NCBI RefSeq assembly: GCF_020181615.1
Contig: NZ_CP084029.1
Span: forward strand, 3,197,703 to 3,237,952
From: [Mycobacterium] crassicus
GTDB taxonomy: Bacteria > Actinomycetota > Actinomycetes > Mycobacteriales > Mycobacteriaceae
Direction of reading: 5' to 3'
Length of the DNA: 40,250 nt
Position 1 is the first letter of the stretch. Each line of letters begins with the position of its first letter. Shown here in pieces: positions 29,231 to 36,401 of the stretch. The translations under genes were made by a program, and so were the position numbers. The notes under the pieces are model-generated. The model made no database searches, was not told the DNA's origin, and saw only the letters and a list, made by a program, of their open reading frames with translations.

Positions 29231-29968
29231 TCAGGCGACCGGTTCACGCCGGACGGCCTCGTGGATCGGCTGATTGGGGTCCATCACGATGCCGAGGTTC
29301 TGGGCGGTGCCGTTGACGACGTTGATCATGATGGTCGTCAGGTACTCCACGAAGGTGTCGCGGGGCATCCGGCGCGGACTGTCCAGTTCGGGGCCCAGCC
29401 ACCAGTCGGTGGCCGAGGTCGCCGTACCGAAGGCCGCGAAGGCCGCCAGCTCGAGCGCCTCGCGGCTGAGGTCCATCTCTTGGAGTTCGTTGCTGAGCAT
29501 CTCGGCCATCGCCAGCGTGATCGTCCGGCCCTCGTTGAGGGTCCGCATCGTCGACTCGGACTGCGCGCGCACCCGCCCCTGGATGAAAAACCGCAACACG
29601 TTGGGATGCTCGTCGACCAGGGTTACGTACTCTTCGACACTGCACTGAATGATGTCGCGCAACGAATTGGTGGCGACGTCGATGGAGGCGAAGATCGCTA
29701 CCCACAAGTCGTCGCGCAGCCGGGCCCCGACCGCCTCGAACAGATCGTCCTTATCAGCGAAGTGCCGGTAGATCTTCGGCTTGGCGGTACCGGCTTCCTC
29801 GGCGATCTGCCGCACACTCACATCGGGCCCGAGCCGGTCGATCGCCCGGAAAGCGGCTTCGACAATCTCGCCACGGACCTTCTTGCGATGTTCGCGCCAG
29901 CGTTCACTGCGCGCATCGACCTTCTGCCCGCCGTTGTCGGCCGGGTCGACTCTGCTCGTTCCGCGCAC
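29231..29968 (-). CDS. TetR family transcriptional regulator
   Basis: A 245-aa regulator. The N-terminal TetR helix-turn-helix (about 30-75) contains RGEIVEAAFRAI, VSVRQIAEEAGTAKPKIYRH and FADKDDLFEAV; the rest is an all-helical ligand domain ending in a short tail. Position (between the monooxygenase and nrdE) and length match Rv3050c of M. tuberculosis as I recall it. Start: GTG at 29968, seven bases after TAAGGT on the minus strand, so probably leaderless. The frame extends to 30226 but that part is antisense to the next gene. Divergent from the geranylgeranyl-reductase-like gene across 133 bp, which is a plausible target. Confidence 0.87.
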   Translation of the reverse strand: MRGTSRVDPADNGGQKVDARSERWREHRKKVRGEIVEAAFRAIDRLGPDVSVRQIAEEAGTAKPKIYRHFADKDDLFEAVGARLRDDLWVAIFASIDVATNSLRDIIQCSVEEYVTLVDEHPNVLRFFIQGRVRAQSESTMRTLNEGRTITLAMAEMLSNELQEMDLSREALELAAFAAFGTATSATDWWLGPELDSPRRMPRDTFVEYLTTIMINVVNGTAQNLGIVMDPNQPIHEAVRREPVA

Positions 29969-30101
29969 GTCAAGCACCTTACAGCGTTGCCGCAGCTCAC
30001 CTTGGGAGACCGCACTGCGACCTGGTCCGTTAGCATCGACGGACAGTTCGGCAGCTCCGGCGCCCCAAGACGCATCAACGCGCATATTGAGACGAGATGT
30101 A
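29969..30101. promoter_or_regulatory. Divergent promoter region of TetR and the flavoprotein gene
   Basis: This 133-bp gap contains the minus-strand TAAGGT -10 candidate (29976-29981) of the TetR gene. On the plus side no clear -10 or ribosome site was found before the GTG at 30102; GAGACGAG at 30089-30096 is the best ribosome-site candidate. No evident TetR palindrome was found. Confidence 0.45.
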
Positions 30102-31283
30102 GTGACGCAACGATTCGACCTGGCCATTGTCGGCGGAGGCCCGGCGGGGTCAGCGGCCGCCTGGCAGGCCCGCCAGGCCGGCGCGAGCGTCGTCGTACTG
30201 GACAAGGCCGACTTCCCCCGGGACAAGCCCTGCGGCGACGGTCTGACCGCGCGAGCGGTCAGCTACCTGCAGAAAATGGGGCTGGCAGAAGAGGTGGACA
30301 AGTTTCACCGGGTCAATCGGGTCAAAGTTTTCAGCCCGAGCCCCTGGGAGCTGTCGTTTCCCCGCCGCCCAGGGATGCCCGACCACGGGTACGTCGCACG
30401 CCGGCCCGAGCTGGACACCCTGCTGCTCAAGCACGCCGAATCGGTGGGGGCGCAGATCCGCCAGTCCGCCGAGGCCGCCGGGCCGGTTCTCGACGACACC
30501 GGCCGGGTGATCGGGGTGCTGCTCAAGAGCGGCGAGAAGGTACTGGCCGACGCGGTGATCGCCGCCGACGGCGCCTACTCGCCCATCAAGCGGGCCCTGA
30601 AACTGGACTCTGACTACAACGGCTACTCCGCGATCGCCATCCGCGCCGAGATGCCGGCCGTGCGACCCGATGTCGATTCGCTCGACATCTACATGAAGCT
30701 GGTGTTCCAGGGCGACCAGCTGCCCGGTTACGGCTGGGTCTTCCCGCTGGGCGGCGGCCGGGTCAACATCGGCCTGGGCTACGTCAACAGCTACAAGAAC
30801 TGGCAGGCGATAAACGCCACGCAATTCCTCGGCGAATTCCTGGAGACGCTGCCGCGGGACTGGGAACTGCCGTCGATCACCGAGCTGAAGAAGTCCAAGA
30901 CCGTGCGGGCCTGGCGCCTGCCGATGGGCTTCACCGCGTGGCCGCCGTGGCGGCCCGGCGTGCTGTTCGCCGGCGACTCGCTGGGGGCGGGCCGGCCGAC
31001 CTCCGGCGCTGGTATCTCCAAGGCGCTGGAGTCGGGCCTGGCGGCCGGTGAGTGCGCGGTCGCGGCGTTGACCAACGGCGGGCCCGACGACTTCACCAAC
31101 TACGCCCAGCGGATGCAAGCCGCCTGGGGCCGGGAGTACAAGCGCGGCAGGTTCTTTCACAAGCTGGCGGGTAAGCCGGCACTGGCCAACGCCGGCCTCA
31201 GACTGCTCGACAACGCGCGCTTCCGTGAAATCATGCTTAACCGGCTGTACAAGGGCCAGCAGGGACCGGCACACACCTACTGA
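30102..31283 (+). CDS. Geranylgeranyl reductase family FAD-dependent oxidoreductase
   Basis: A 393-aa flavoprotein of the geranylgeranyl-reductase family, which hydrogenates isoprenoid chains; the mycobacterial member MenJ saturates one prenyl unit of menaquinone. Seen: FAD-binding VGGGPAGSAAA (10-20), the PCGDGLT motif (43-49) and the second FAD motif FAGDSLGAGRPTSGAGISKA (289-308). MenJ lies at another locus in M. tuberculosis, so this may be a paralogue with a different isoprenoid substrate. Start: GTG at 30102, giving VTQRFDLAIVGGG; the upstream extension of the frame lies in the TetR region. The last seven bases overlap the convergent P450 gene. Confidence 0.87.
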   Translation: MTQRFDLAIVGGGPAGSAAAWQARQAGASVVVLDKADFPRDKPCGDGLTARAVSYLQKMGLAEEVDKFHRVNRVKVFSPSPWELSFPRRPGMPDHGYVARRPELDTLLLKHAESVGAQIRQSAEAAGPVLDDTGRVIGVLLKSGEKVLADAVIAADGAYSPIKRALKLDSDYNGYSAIAIRAEMPAVRPDVDSLDIYMKLVFQGDQLPGYGWVFPLGGGRVNIGLGYVNSYKNWQAINATQFLGEFLETLPRDWELPSITELKKSKTVRAWRLPMGFTAWPPWRPGVLFAGDSLGAGRPTSGAGISKALESGLAAGECAVAALTNGGPDDFTNYAQRMQAAWGREYKRGRFFHKLAGKPALANAGLRLLDNARFREIMLNRLYKGQQGPAHTY

Positions 31284-32659
31284 GCCACGACGCTCGCCCG
31301 CCGCGTGACGCGCGCGTAGATCGGCTCGGCGGCAACCATGGTAAATGGCGTCGCGAGCGGGAATTCAGTTCCCAACGAACTGAATTCATGACTGCGCACA
31401 CACGTGGCGAGCGCAAGGACCGCTTCCAGCATGGCGAAATGGTCACCGATGCATTTACGCGGTCCGCCGCCGAACGGCAGATACTGCCACCGGTTACGGG
31501 CTGCGGCGTTCTCCGGGCTGAACCGGTCCGGATCGAACTCCAGCGGGCGCTCCCACAGCGCCGGATCGCGATGCAACGCGTAAATGCCGACCGCAACCAA
31601 GGAGCCCGCCGACACCCGATAGCCGTCAACGGCGATATCACGCAACACAGTTCGCCCGGTCACCGCCCCCGGCGGACACAGTCGCAGCGCTTCGTGCAGT
31701 ACCTGCACGGTGAAAGGCAGCCGGCCCACATCGTCGTGTCCCAGCTCCTGCCCGCCGAGCGCGGCAACCTCGACGGCAACCCTACGCTGAATCTCGGGAT
31801 GATTCCCTAACGCCCACAACGCATAAGCCAGCGTCGTCGCGGTGGTGTCGTGGCCGGCCAGCATGAAAACGATCAGCTCGTCGCAGATTTCACGATCGGT
31901 CAATCCGCGACCAGTGGTGGGGTCGGTGGCAGCCATCAACCCACGTACCAGCGGCGCATCCCGCGTCGGGTCAGCTCGGCAGGTTTGTAGGATCTCGTCG
32001 GCGTAGCGGTGCAGTGTCGCGCTGGCGGCTCGGGCCCGGCGGCGCGCCGGGGTCGGCAGCCAGCGCGGGGCACGCACCGGAGCCAACGCCCGGTCTGCGA
32101 CATACGCCAGCGCCATCTGCATCGACTCCGCCACGGAATCGACGTGTTCGTCGAATTCGACACCGAGCACCGCACGCCCCAGCGCCCGCATCGTCAGCCT
32201 GCGGCACTCGGTATCCAGGTCGATCTCGGTGTCGTCACGCCATCCCGCTGCGACCATCTCGGCAGCCTGCGTCATGTGTCCACCGAAGTCGCGGACATGG
32301 TGCTTGGTGAACAGTGGCTGCAACGTGCGCCTGCGCGGCAGCCAGGCATCGTTGCGCAGGTCGAATAGATTCGGACCGAGTTGGTGCCGCAGCTCGTCGT
32401 GGATTCGGTGGCGGTCAACGTCGGCACTCGCCTGGACCAAGACGTCGTGCGCCCCCTGCGGCGAGGTCACCAACACCATCGGAGGCGCCAGCCAGCGCGG
32501 CATCAATGCGGCCCGGGTCACCGGACCGCCGGCGTCCCGCAAGCTCTCGATCCCGGTGTGGAGCTGCCTCACCGCCCGCACCCGCTGGCGGTACGGCAAC
32601 GGGTTCTTCGGCGCCAGCGGCAGCGCACGCACATCGACCCCGACATCGTCCACGGTCAT
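31277..32659 (-). CDS. Cytochrome P450
   Basis: A 460-aa cytosolic-type P450 that would hydroxylate a hydrophobic substrate using electrons from a ferredoxin or reductase encoded elsewhere. Seen: I-helix oxygen-binding motif AGHDTTATT, K-helix EALRLCPP (ExxR), meander region FDPDRFSPENAA, and the haem loop FGGGPRKCIGDHFA with Cys403. Start: ATG at 32659, no clear ribosome site. Its stop overlaps the end of the convergent flavoprotein gene by seven bases, the only convergent pair here with overlapping stops. No ferredoxin gene adjoins it. Substrate unknown; steroid or fatty-acid roles are common for mycobacterial P450s. Confidence 0.92.
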   Translation of the reverse strand: MTVDDVGVDVRALPLAPKNPLPYRQRVRAVRQLHTGIESLRDAGGPVTRAALMPRWLAPPMVLVTSPQGAHDVLVQASADVDRHRIHDELRHQLGPNLFDLRNDAWLPRRRTLQPLFTKHHVRDFGGHMTQAAEMVAAGWRDDTEIDLDTECRRLTMRALGRAVLGVEFDEHVDSVAESMQMALAYVADRALAPVRAPRWLPTPARRRARAASATLHRYADEILQTCRADPTRDAPLVRGLMAATDPTTGRGLTDREICDELIVFMLAGHDTTATTLAYALWALGNHPEIQRRVAVEVAALGGQELGHDDVGRLPFTVQVLHEALRLCPPGAVTGRTVLRDIAVDGYRVSAGSLVAVGIYALHRDPALWERPLEFDPDRFSPENAAARNRWQYLPFGGGPRKCIGDHFAMLEAVLALATCVRSHEFSSLGTEFPLATPFTMVAAEPIYARVTRRASVVAQ

Positions 32660-32765
32660 GGCGGTCAGCCAACCAGGCCCGATCCACCCCGCACCTCATC
32701 CAAACGGCTGAGATTTCCCAGAAAATCGGAGAACTAGGGGGTCTACGCAGGGGCCGGAGTGGTGC

Positions 32766-33479
32766 TCAACGGCGACCGCGCGCGGCCCGGCCCGGCTTGC
32801 GGGCCACCTTGCCCGCGGCGGCTCGGGCGGCCTGCTTGGCGAGGGTCTTCTCTCGTGCGGTGCGTTTCGGTGCCGGCTGGGCCTGTCCCCGCGACGAACC
32901 GGGTTTGCGGCCGCGCACCACACCGACGAACTCTTCGACCAGCTCCGGCTGGGGACCTTCCGGGAAGGCCAGCACCACCGGGCAGGTGGGCGCGTCGACG
33001 ATCGGGCGGTAGGTGAGGTCCTTGCGGTGATGCAGCCGCGCCAGTGACTGCGGCACGATCAGCGCACCAAGCCCGGCAGCGACGAGTTCGATTGCGTCCT
33101 GGGTGGTTTCGGGTCGGTGATCGATCGGGTTCCCGGGAGCGTCCGGCCACGACACGACGTCGTCGAGAGGCCGCAGTACCGGCTCGCCGTCCAGGTCCGC
33201 CGCGGTTATCTCGTCGACGGCATTGAAGACGTGATCCTTCGGCACCACGGCCACCGTCGTCTCCTCGTAGAGGGGAATGACAGCGAGCCCTGCGGTCTCG
33301 GCCGGCAGCCGCAACAACGCCACCTCGACGGTGCCGGCCCGCACTGCCGCGGCCGCGTCTGCCGCGGCAACCGCAGACAACTCCAGCCGGACATCGGGGT
33401 GGCGTTCCGCCCAGATTCGAGCCCACTTCGCGGGCGTCGCGCCGGGGACGTACCCGAGGGTCAGAGAGAGCGGCGCCAC
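32766..33479 (-). CDS. LysR-type effector-binding domain protein lacking the HTH
   Basis: A 237-aa protein made of the LysR substrate-binding (type 2 periplasmic-binding-fold) domain alone. Seen: LTLGYVPGATPAKWARIW at the start, where a LysR protein would have its linker; EVALLRLPAE; VAVVPKDH; and ELVAAGLGALIVPQSLAR (typical second-lobe motif). There is no winged helix in frame upstream. The last about 45 residues are a Lys/Arg/Ala-rich tail (TAREKTLAKQAARAAAGKVA) that could bind DNA or RNA non-specifically. Start: GTG at 33479, six bases after TAGCCT on the minus strand, so leaderless. It shares a 28-bp promoter gap with the DUF5997 gene; the pairing suggests a common function. Confidence 0.82.
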   Translation of the reverse strand: MAPLSLTLGYVPGATPAKWARIWAERHPDVRLELSAVAAADAAAAVRAGTVEVALLRLPAETAGLAVIPLYEETTVAVVPKDHVFNAVDEITAADLDGEPVLRPLDDVVSWPDAPGNPIDHRPETTQDAIELVAAGLGALIVPQSLARLHHRKDLTYRPIVDAPTCPVVLAFPEGPQPELVEEFVGVVRGRKPGSSRGQAQPAPKRTAREKTLAKQAARAAAGKVARKPGRAARGRR

Positions 33480-33507
33480 TGCATCAGGCTACCGATAGGC
33501 TGCTTGC
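33480..33507. promoter_or_regulatory. Back-to-back overlapping leaderless promoters (LysR-domain gene / DUF5997)
   Basis: The 28-bp gap contains two TANNNT -10 elements. TAGGCT at 33496-33501 reads right, six bases before ATG 33508; TAGCCT at 33486-33491 (minus strand) reads left, six bases before GTG 33479. Four bases separate them and they are near mirror images. Each promoter's -35 zone must overlap the other's -10 or gene start, so polymerase probably cannot occupy both. Confidence 0.6.
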
Positions 33508-33894
33508 ATGAGCAGGCCGAACGCACAGTCCATGAAACCCGCCACGGCGGCGAAGAAGCTGGACGTGTACCTGCCCGCGACACCGGCGGAGTTCCAGGAG
33601 AACCCGATCACCCGCGGCGAGCTCGCCGCCCTGCAGGCGGACCCGCCGCAGTGGCTCAAGGATCTCCGCAAGAACGGTCCGCACCCGAAGAACCTGGTGG
33701 CAGCCAAGCTGGGTATCTCGATCGCCGCTCTCGCGCGGGGCGGAGTGGGGAATGCGCTCACCACCGAGCAGATCAATGCGCTGCTCGAGGAGAACCCGCC
33801 CTGGCTGGCCACCGAACGCGAGGGCTATCAGGAGGTGCTGCGCGAGCAGCGACGCCTCAAATCACTGCATGCGGAACAGGCTCGCGGAAACTGA
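33508..33894 (+). CDS. DUF5997 family protein
   Basis: A 128-aa actinobacterial protein recognised as DUF5997 by its opening KPATAAKKLDVYLPATP and following EFQENPITRGELAALQ. It has no known function. Residues about 65-85 (HPKNLVAAKLGISIAALARG) read like a helix-turn-helix: a three-residue turn around LGIS after a positively charged helix. The C-terminal QRRLKSLHAEQARG is a charged helix. Leaderless ATG. Divergent from the HTH-less LysR-domain gene, which raises the possibility that it is the DNA-binding partner; that is inference. Its stop sits in a hairpin shared with the methyltransferase gene. Confidence 0.8.
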   Translation: MSRPNAQSMKPATAAKKLDVYLPATPAEFQENPITRGELAALQADPPQWLKDLRKNGPHPKNLVAAKLGISIAALARGGVGNALTTEQINALLEENPPWLATEREGYQEVLREQRRLKSLHAEQARGN

Positions 33895-33918
33895 TTCTGG
33901 GCGGCAGGCCGGAATCAG
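33891..33918. terminator. Hairpin carrying both stop codons of DUF5997 and the methyltransferase gene
   Basis: CTGATTCTGG pairs with CCGGAATCAG (one G-T pair) to make a 10-bp stem with an eight-base loop, 33891-33918. The DUF5997 TGA (33892-33894) and the complement of the methyltransferase TGA (33915-33917) lie opposite each other in the stem. A bidirectional terminator is likely. Confidence 0.6.
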
Positions 33919-34724
33919 CGCTTACGTGCGGTCAGCAGTAGATACTCCCAGTCCATGGACCCACTGCGCAGAGCGCGATCAGCCAGGTCCGCAATGTCAG
34001 CATCGAGTGCGGCCACACGATCCGGGTCGTCGGCGATCCCTCGGTAGGCCGCGATGGTCGGCCCGTAGTTCGCCTTGAAGTACTCGCGAAATGCGGTGCC
34101 GTCGGCGAATGCGGAGACCGTCAGCCCGCGGCGCTCGGTCACCACATCGGTGACCGCCTCGCCCAGCAATGCCTGCACATAGGGCTCACTGCCCCACTGC
34201 GGCGGCGCGGACACTCCCGCCGGGGGCGCGGGCACGTACGGCTTCATGGTGGCGAACAGCTGGCCGATGAAACCCTCTGGCGTCCAACTGATCACGCCGA
34301 TGCGACCACCGGGGCGGCAGACTCGGACCAGTTCGTCCGCGGCCGACCGGTGGTGCGGTGCGAACATCACCCCGATACAGGACATCACCACGTCGAACTC
34401 ATCGTCATCGAACGGCAGTGCCTCGGCGTTGGCCTCGCGCCAGTTCAGCACGACACCCAGTTCGGCGCCCTGCACACGTCCCCGTTGCACCAGTTCCGGG
34501 CACAGATCGCTGGCCACGACGTCGGCGCCGGCGGCCGCGGCGGGGATCGCCGCATTGCCGGTTCCCGCTGCGACGTCGAGCACCCGGTCCTGCGGCCCGA
34601 TGCCGCAGGCCGTCACCAGTACCGGACCCAACGGCGCCACCACATCGGTGGCTATCGCGGCGTAGTCACCTAGCGCCCACAGCGCACGGTGCTTGGCTTC
34701 GATGTCGTTCATGACGGCGTTCAT
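33915..34724 (-). CDS. Class I SAM-dependent methyltransferase
   Basis: A 269-aa methyltransferase of the UbiE/MenG-like (Methyltransf_11/25) type. Seen: motif I VLDVAAGTGNAAIPAA (48-63), the acidic end of strand 2 (VVASDLCPE, D73), FDDDEFDVVMSCIGVMFAP (motif II region) and VCRPGGRIGVISW. The substrate is unknown; it could be a small molecule or lipid. Start: ATG at 34724, nine bases after GAGGAA; a second ATG at 34712 is possible. Divergent from an HxlR regulator across 131 bp, a frequent pairing that suggests HxlR-controlled expression. Confidence 0.87.
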   Translation of the reverse strand: MNAVMNDIEAKHRALWALGDYAAIATDVVAPLGPVLVTACGIGPQDRVLDVAAGTGNAAIPAAAAGADVVASDLCPELVQRGRVQGAELGVVLNWREANAEALPFDDDEFDVVMSCIGVMFAPHHRSAADELVRVCRPGGRIGVISWTPEGFIGQLFATMKPYVPAPPAGVSAPPQWGSEPYVQALLGEAVTDVVTERRGLTVSAFADGTAFREYFKANYGPTIAAYRGIADDPDRVAALDADIADLADRALRSGSMDWEYLLLTARKR

Positions 34725-34855
34725 GGCTTCTGTTTCCTCTCCACCCGATCAGCCCATCGTGGGTCCGGCGGGCGCACGCATCCAGTTCCATATCTGTACT
34801 GGGCAGGCCGGCTGCGAGACCATAGATTCGGCGGCAAGGCACGAAAGGTACGCAG
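34725..34855. promoter_or_regulatory. Divergent promoter region of methyltransferase and HxlR genes
   Basis: The 131-bp gap contains GAGGAA near 34734-34739 (minus strand) for the methyltransferase and AAAGG at 34844-34848 for the HxlR gene. TAGATT at 34823-34828 could be the HxlR -10, implying a leader of about 20 bases. No clear operator was seen. Confidence 0.4.
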
Positions 34856-35530
34856 ATGTCGGGATACGACCAGTTCTGTCCCATGGCCAAGGCCATGGAG
34901 TTGCTCGACGAACGCTGGACATTGCTGGTGGTGCGGGAACTGCTGCTCGGCAGCACCCACTTCAACGACCTGCGCCGCGGCGTGCCCAAGATGTCACCGG
35001 CACTGCTGTCCAAGCGACTCAAGTCACTTGCCCGCGCCGGTGTCGTCGAGCGCACCGAAATCGACGGCCGTACAAGGTATTCCCTCACCCCTTGCGGCCA
35101 GGACCTGGCCGGTGCGGTGGAGGCGCTCACCGCGTGGGGGGTCCGCTGGATCAGCGACCTCGGCGACGCCGACCTCGACCCGCACCTGTTGTTCTGGGAT
35201 ATCCGCCGCACCATCCCGATCGGCGACTGGCCTCGGTCGCGCACCACGCTGGAATTCATCCTCGACGGAGTGGCGGCCAAGGCGTCCCGGTGGTGGCTGG
35301 TGGTCGCCAATGGCGAGGCCGAGGTGTGCGACTTCGACCCCGGTTACGAAGTGGCCGGCACTGTCGAGACCAGCCTTCGCGTCCTGACCCGGATCTGGCG
35401 CGGCGATGTCGGCTGGTCGCACGCCATGCACGACGGTAGCGTTTCGCTGTCGGGGCCCACGGATGTCCGTCGCGCCATCCCCAGCTGGCTCGGCCAGAGC
35501 AGAGCGGCCTCGGTGCCCAGACCGGCCTGA
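34856..35530 (+). CDS. HxlR family transcriptional regulator with SCP2-like C-terminus
   Basis: A 224-aa regulator. The N-terminal HxlR winged helix (about 1-100) has the conserved Cys C8 in QFCPMAKAMELLDERW, VVRELLLGSTHFNDLRRG and the wing region RTRYSLTPCG; C8 could act as a redox sensor, as in some HxlR proteins. The C-terminal half (about 125-205) resembles SCP2/sterol-carrier-type modules found in this HxlR subgroup and would bind a hydrophobic ligand. Start: ATG at 34856, seven bases after AAAGG. Divergent from the methyltransferase; convergent with the VOC gene, stops seven bases apart within a CCTGA/TCAGG hairpin. Confidence 0.88.
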   Translation: MSGYDQFCPMAKAMELLDERWTLLVVRELLLGSTHFNDLRRGVPKMSPALLSKRLKSLARAGVVERTEIDGRTRYSLTPCGQDLAGAVEALTAWGVRWISDLGDADLDPHLLFWDIRRTIPIGDWPRSRTTLEFILDGVAAKASRWWLVVANGEAEVCDFDPGYEVAGTVETSLRVLTRIWRGDVGWSHAMHDGSVSLSGPTDVRRAIPSWLGQSRAASVPRPA

Positions 35531-35542
35531 ATATCGCTCAGG
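35526..35542. terminator. Short hairpin carrying both stop codons of HxlR and VOC genes
   Basis: CCTGA-ATATCGC-TCAGG forms a perfect 5-bp stem; the arms contain the TGA of the HxlR gene (35528-35530) and the complement of the TGA of the VOC gene (35538-35540). Weaker than the other two such hairpins in the window. Confidence 0.35.
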
Positions 35543-35921
35543 GCAGGTTGAGCTGCCAGGACACCCCGAATCGGTCGTTGACCCAGGCGAACGCGGTGGA
35601 GAAGCCGTAGTCGCCGAGCGGCATCAGGGTGGCACCACCCTCCCCCAGCTCGGCCACCAGCCGTTCCAGCTCCGCGCGGTCGGCGACGTCCACGAACAGC
35701 GAGCTCGACGGGGTGAAGTCGAAGCCGTGCTTCACCGCGCTGTCGCTGACCAACACCCGCAGCCCGGCCACGTCGAGTTCGGCCAGCATGATGCCTGTGG
35801 CCGGTTCGGGGTGCGGCGTCGAGGACACCACCGAAGCCCCCGGGAACGCGGCCAGGTACGTCTCGATCGCGGCGGCGGCCGTGCCGCCCTGGAACATGAG
35901 GAACGGTCTGATCCGGGTCAC
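35538..35921 (-). CDS. VOC family protein (PhnB-like)
   Basis: A 127-aa vicinal-oxygen-chelate fold protein of the PhnB-like group, usually annotated as glyoxalase/bleomycin-resistance-like without a proven reaction. Seen: FLMFQGGTAAAAIETYLAAF at the start, LAELDVAGLRVLVSDS in the middle, and the closing FGVSWQLNLP, where the family has its conserved Trp. Metal ligands are not evident from sequence alone. Start: GTG at 35921, seven bases after TAGGGT on the minus strand, so probably leaderless; the frame extends to 36203 without homology. Confidence 0.82.
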   Translation of the reverse strand: MTRIRPFLMFQGGTAAAAIETYLAAFPGASVVSSTPHPEPATGIMLAELDVAGLRVLVSDSAVKHGFDFTPSSSLFVDVADRAELERLVAELGEGGATLMPLGDYGFSTAFAWVNDRFGVSWQLNLP

Positions 35922-35928
35922 GCCGCCC

Positions 35929-35934
35929 ACCCTA
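35929..35934 (-). promoter_or_regulatory. -10 element (TAGGGT) of the leaderless VOC gene
   Basis: Minus-strand TAGGGT followed by seven bases and GTG at 35921. This decides the start against a long upstream extension. Confidence 0.45.
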
Positions 35935-35973
35935 GCGACGCCGGTAGGGGTGAGCCATGCGATGACGTGGCCC

Positions 35974-36291
35974 TCATCTAGACGCCTCCAGACAAGGAAG
36001 CGGGCCGGGGAAGCCTGCGTTCCATTCACGAACCTGACCGCGCAGCTCGGCGCGTACCGTCGCCCGCTGTACCTCCGGGCGACGATGCCAGTGACACATC
36101 CAGCACGGACAGATGCCGTGGCCGGCGAAGAACCACTGCCAGTAGCAGGCGGCGCCGCGACGGGGCTCCCAGCCGGGAACGACGTCGGGAAGGTCACACA
36201 CACTGCCGGCGCAGCGAGGAACGGGACGGTCGGCCACCTCGCGGCGGGCTACGCGGACGGCAAAGGGTGCGTGGGCATCGGTGCGGGACAT
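35974..36291 (-). CDS. Small Cys/Trp-rich protein of unknown function
   Basis: A 105-aa hypothetical protein with the appearance of a real gene: a compact pattern of Cys, His and Trp, C27 and C32 in RCAGSVCDLP, C49, and the knuckle GICPCWMCHWHRR (C61, C63, C66, H68), which could bind zinc. A charged helix follows. I recall similar uncharacterised proteins in actinobacteria and their phages but cannot name a family. Start: ATG at 36291 with AGGAT five bases upstream. It lies 110 bp downstream of the nuclease-like gene on the same strand, with a hairpin between them. Confidence 0.65.
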   Translation of the reverse strand: MSRTDAHAPFAVRVARREVADRPVPRCAGSVCDLPDVVPGWEPRRGAACYWQWFFAGHGICPCWMCHWHRRPEVQRATVRAELRGQVREWNAGFPGPLPCLEASR

Positions 36292-36309
36292 GCGGATCCT
36301 CGGAACGGG

Positions 36310-36353
36310 GTAGCCCCACCCAGGTCCGCAGATCGCCGCGGAGATGGGGCTAC
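36310..36353 (-). terminator. Stem-loop between the nuclease-like gene and the Cys-rich gene
   Basis: GTAGCCCCA (36310-36318) pairs with TGGGGCTAC (36345-36353), and an inner CCGC/GCGG pair (36326-36329, 36338-36341) extends the fold. It lies 48 bp past the stop of the leftward gene at 36402. It may terminate that transcript or attenuate read-through to the Cys-rich gene. Confidence 0.45.
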
Positions 36354-36401
36354 AGCGGGTTGCGAAGACCGCCGGCCGATGTCGCTGATGCCATGTTCAT
36401 C

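Noticed and set aside
29969..30226. N-terminal extension of the TetR frame
   Set aside because: Overlaps the start of the flavoprotein gene and covers the TAAGGT promoter; low-complexity residues.
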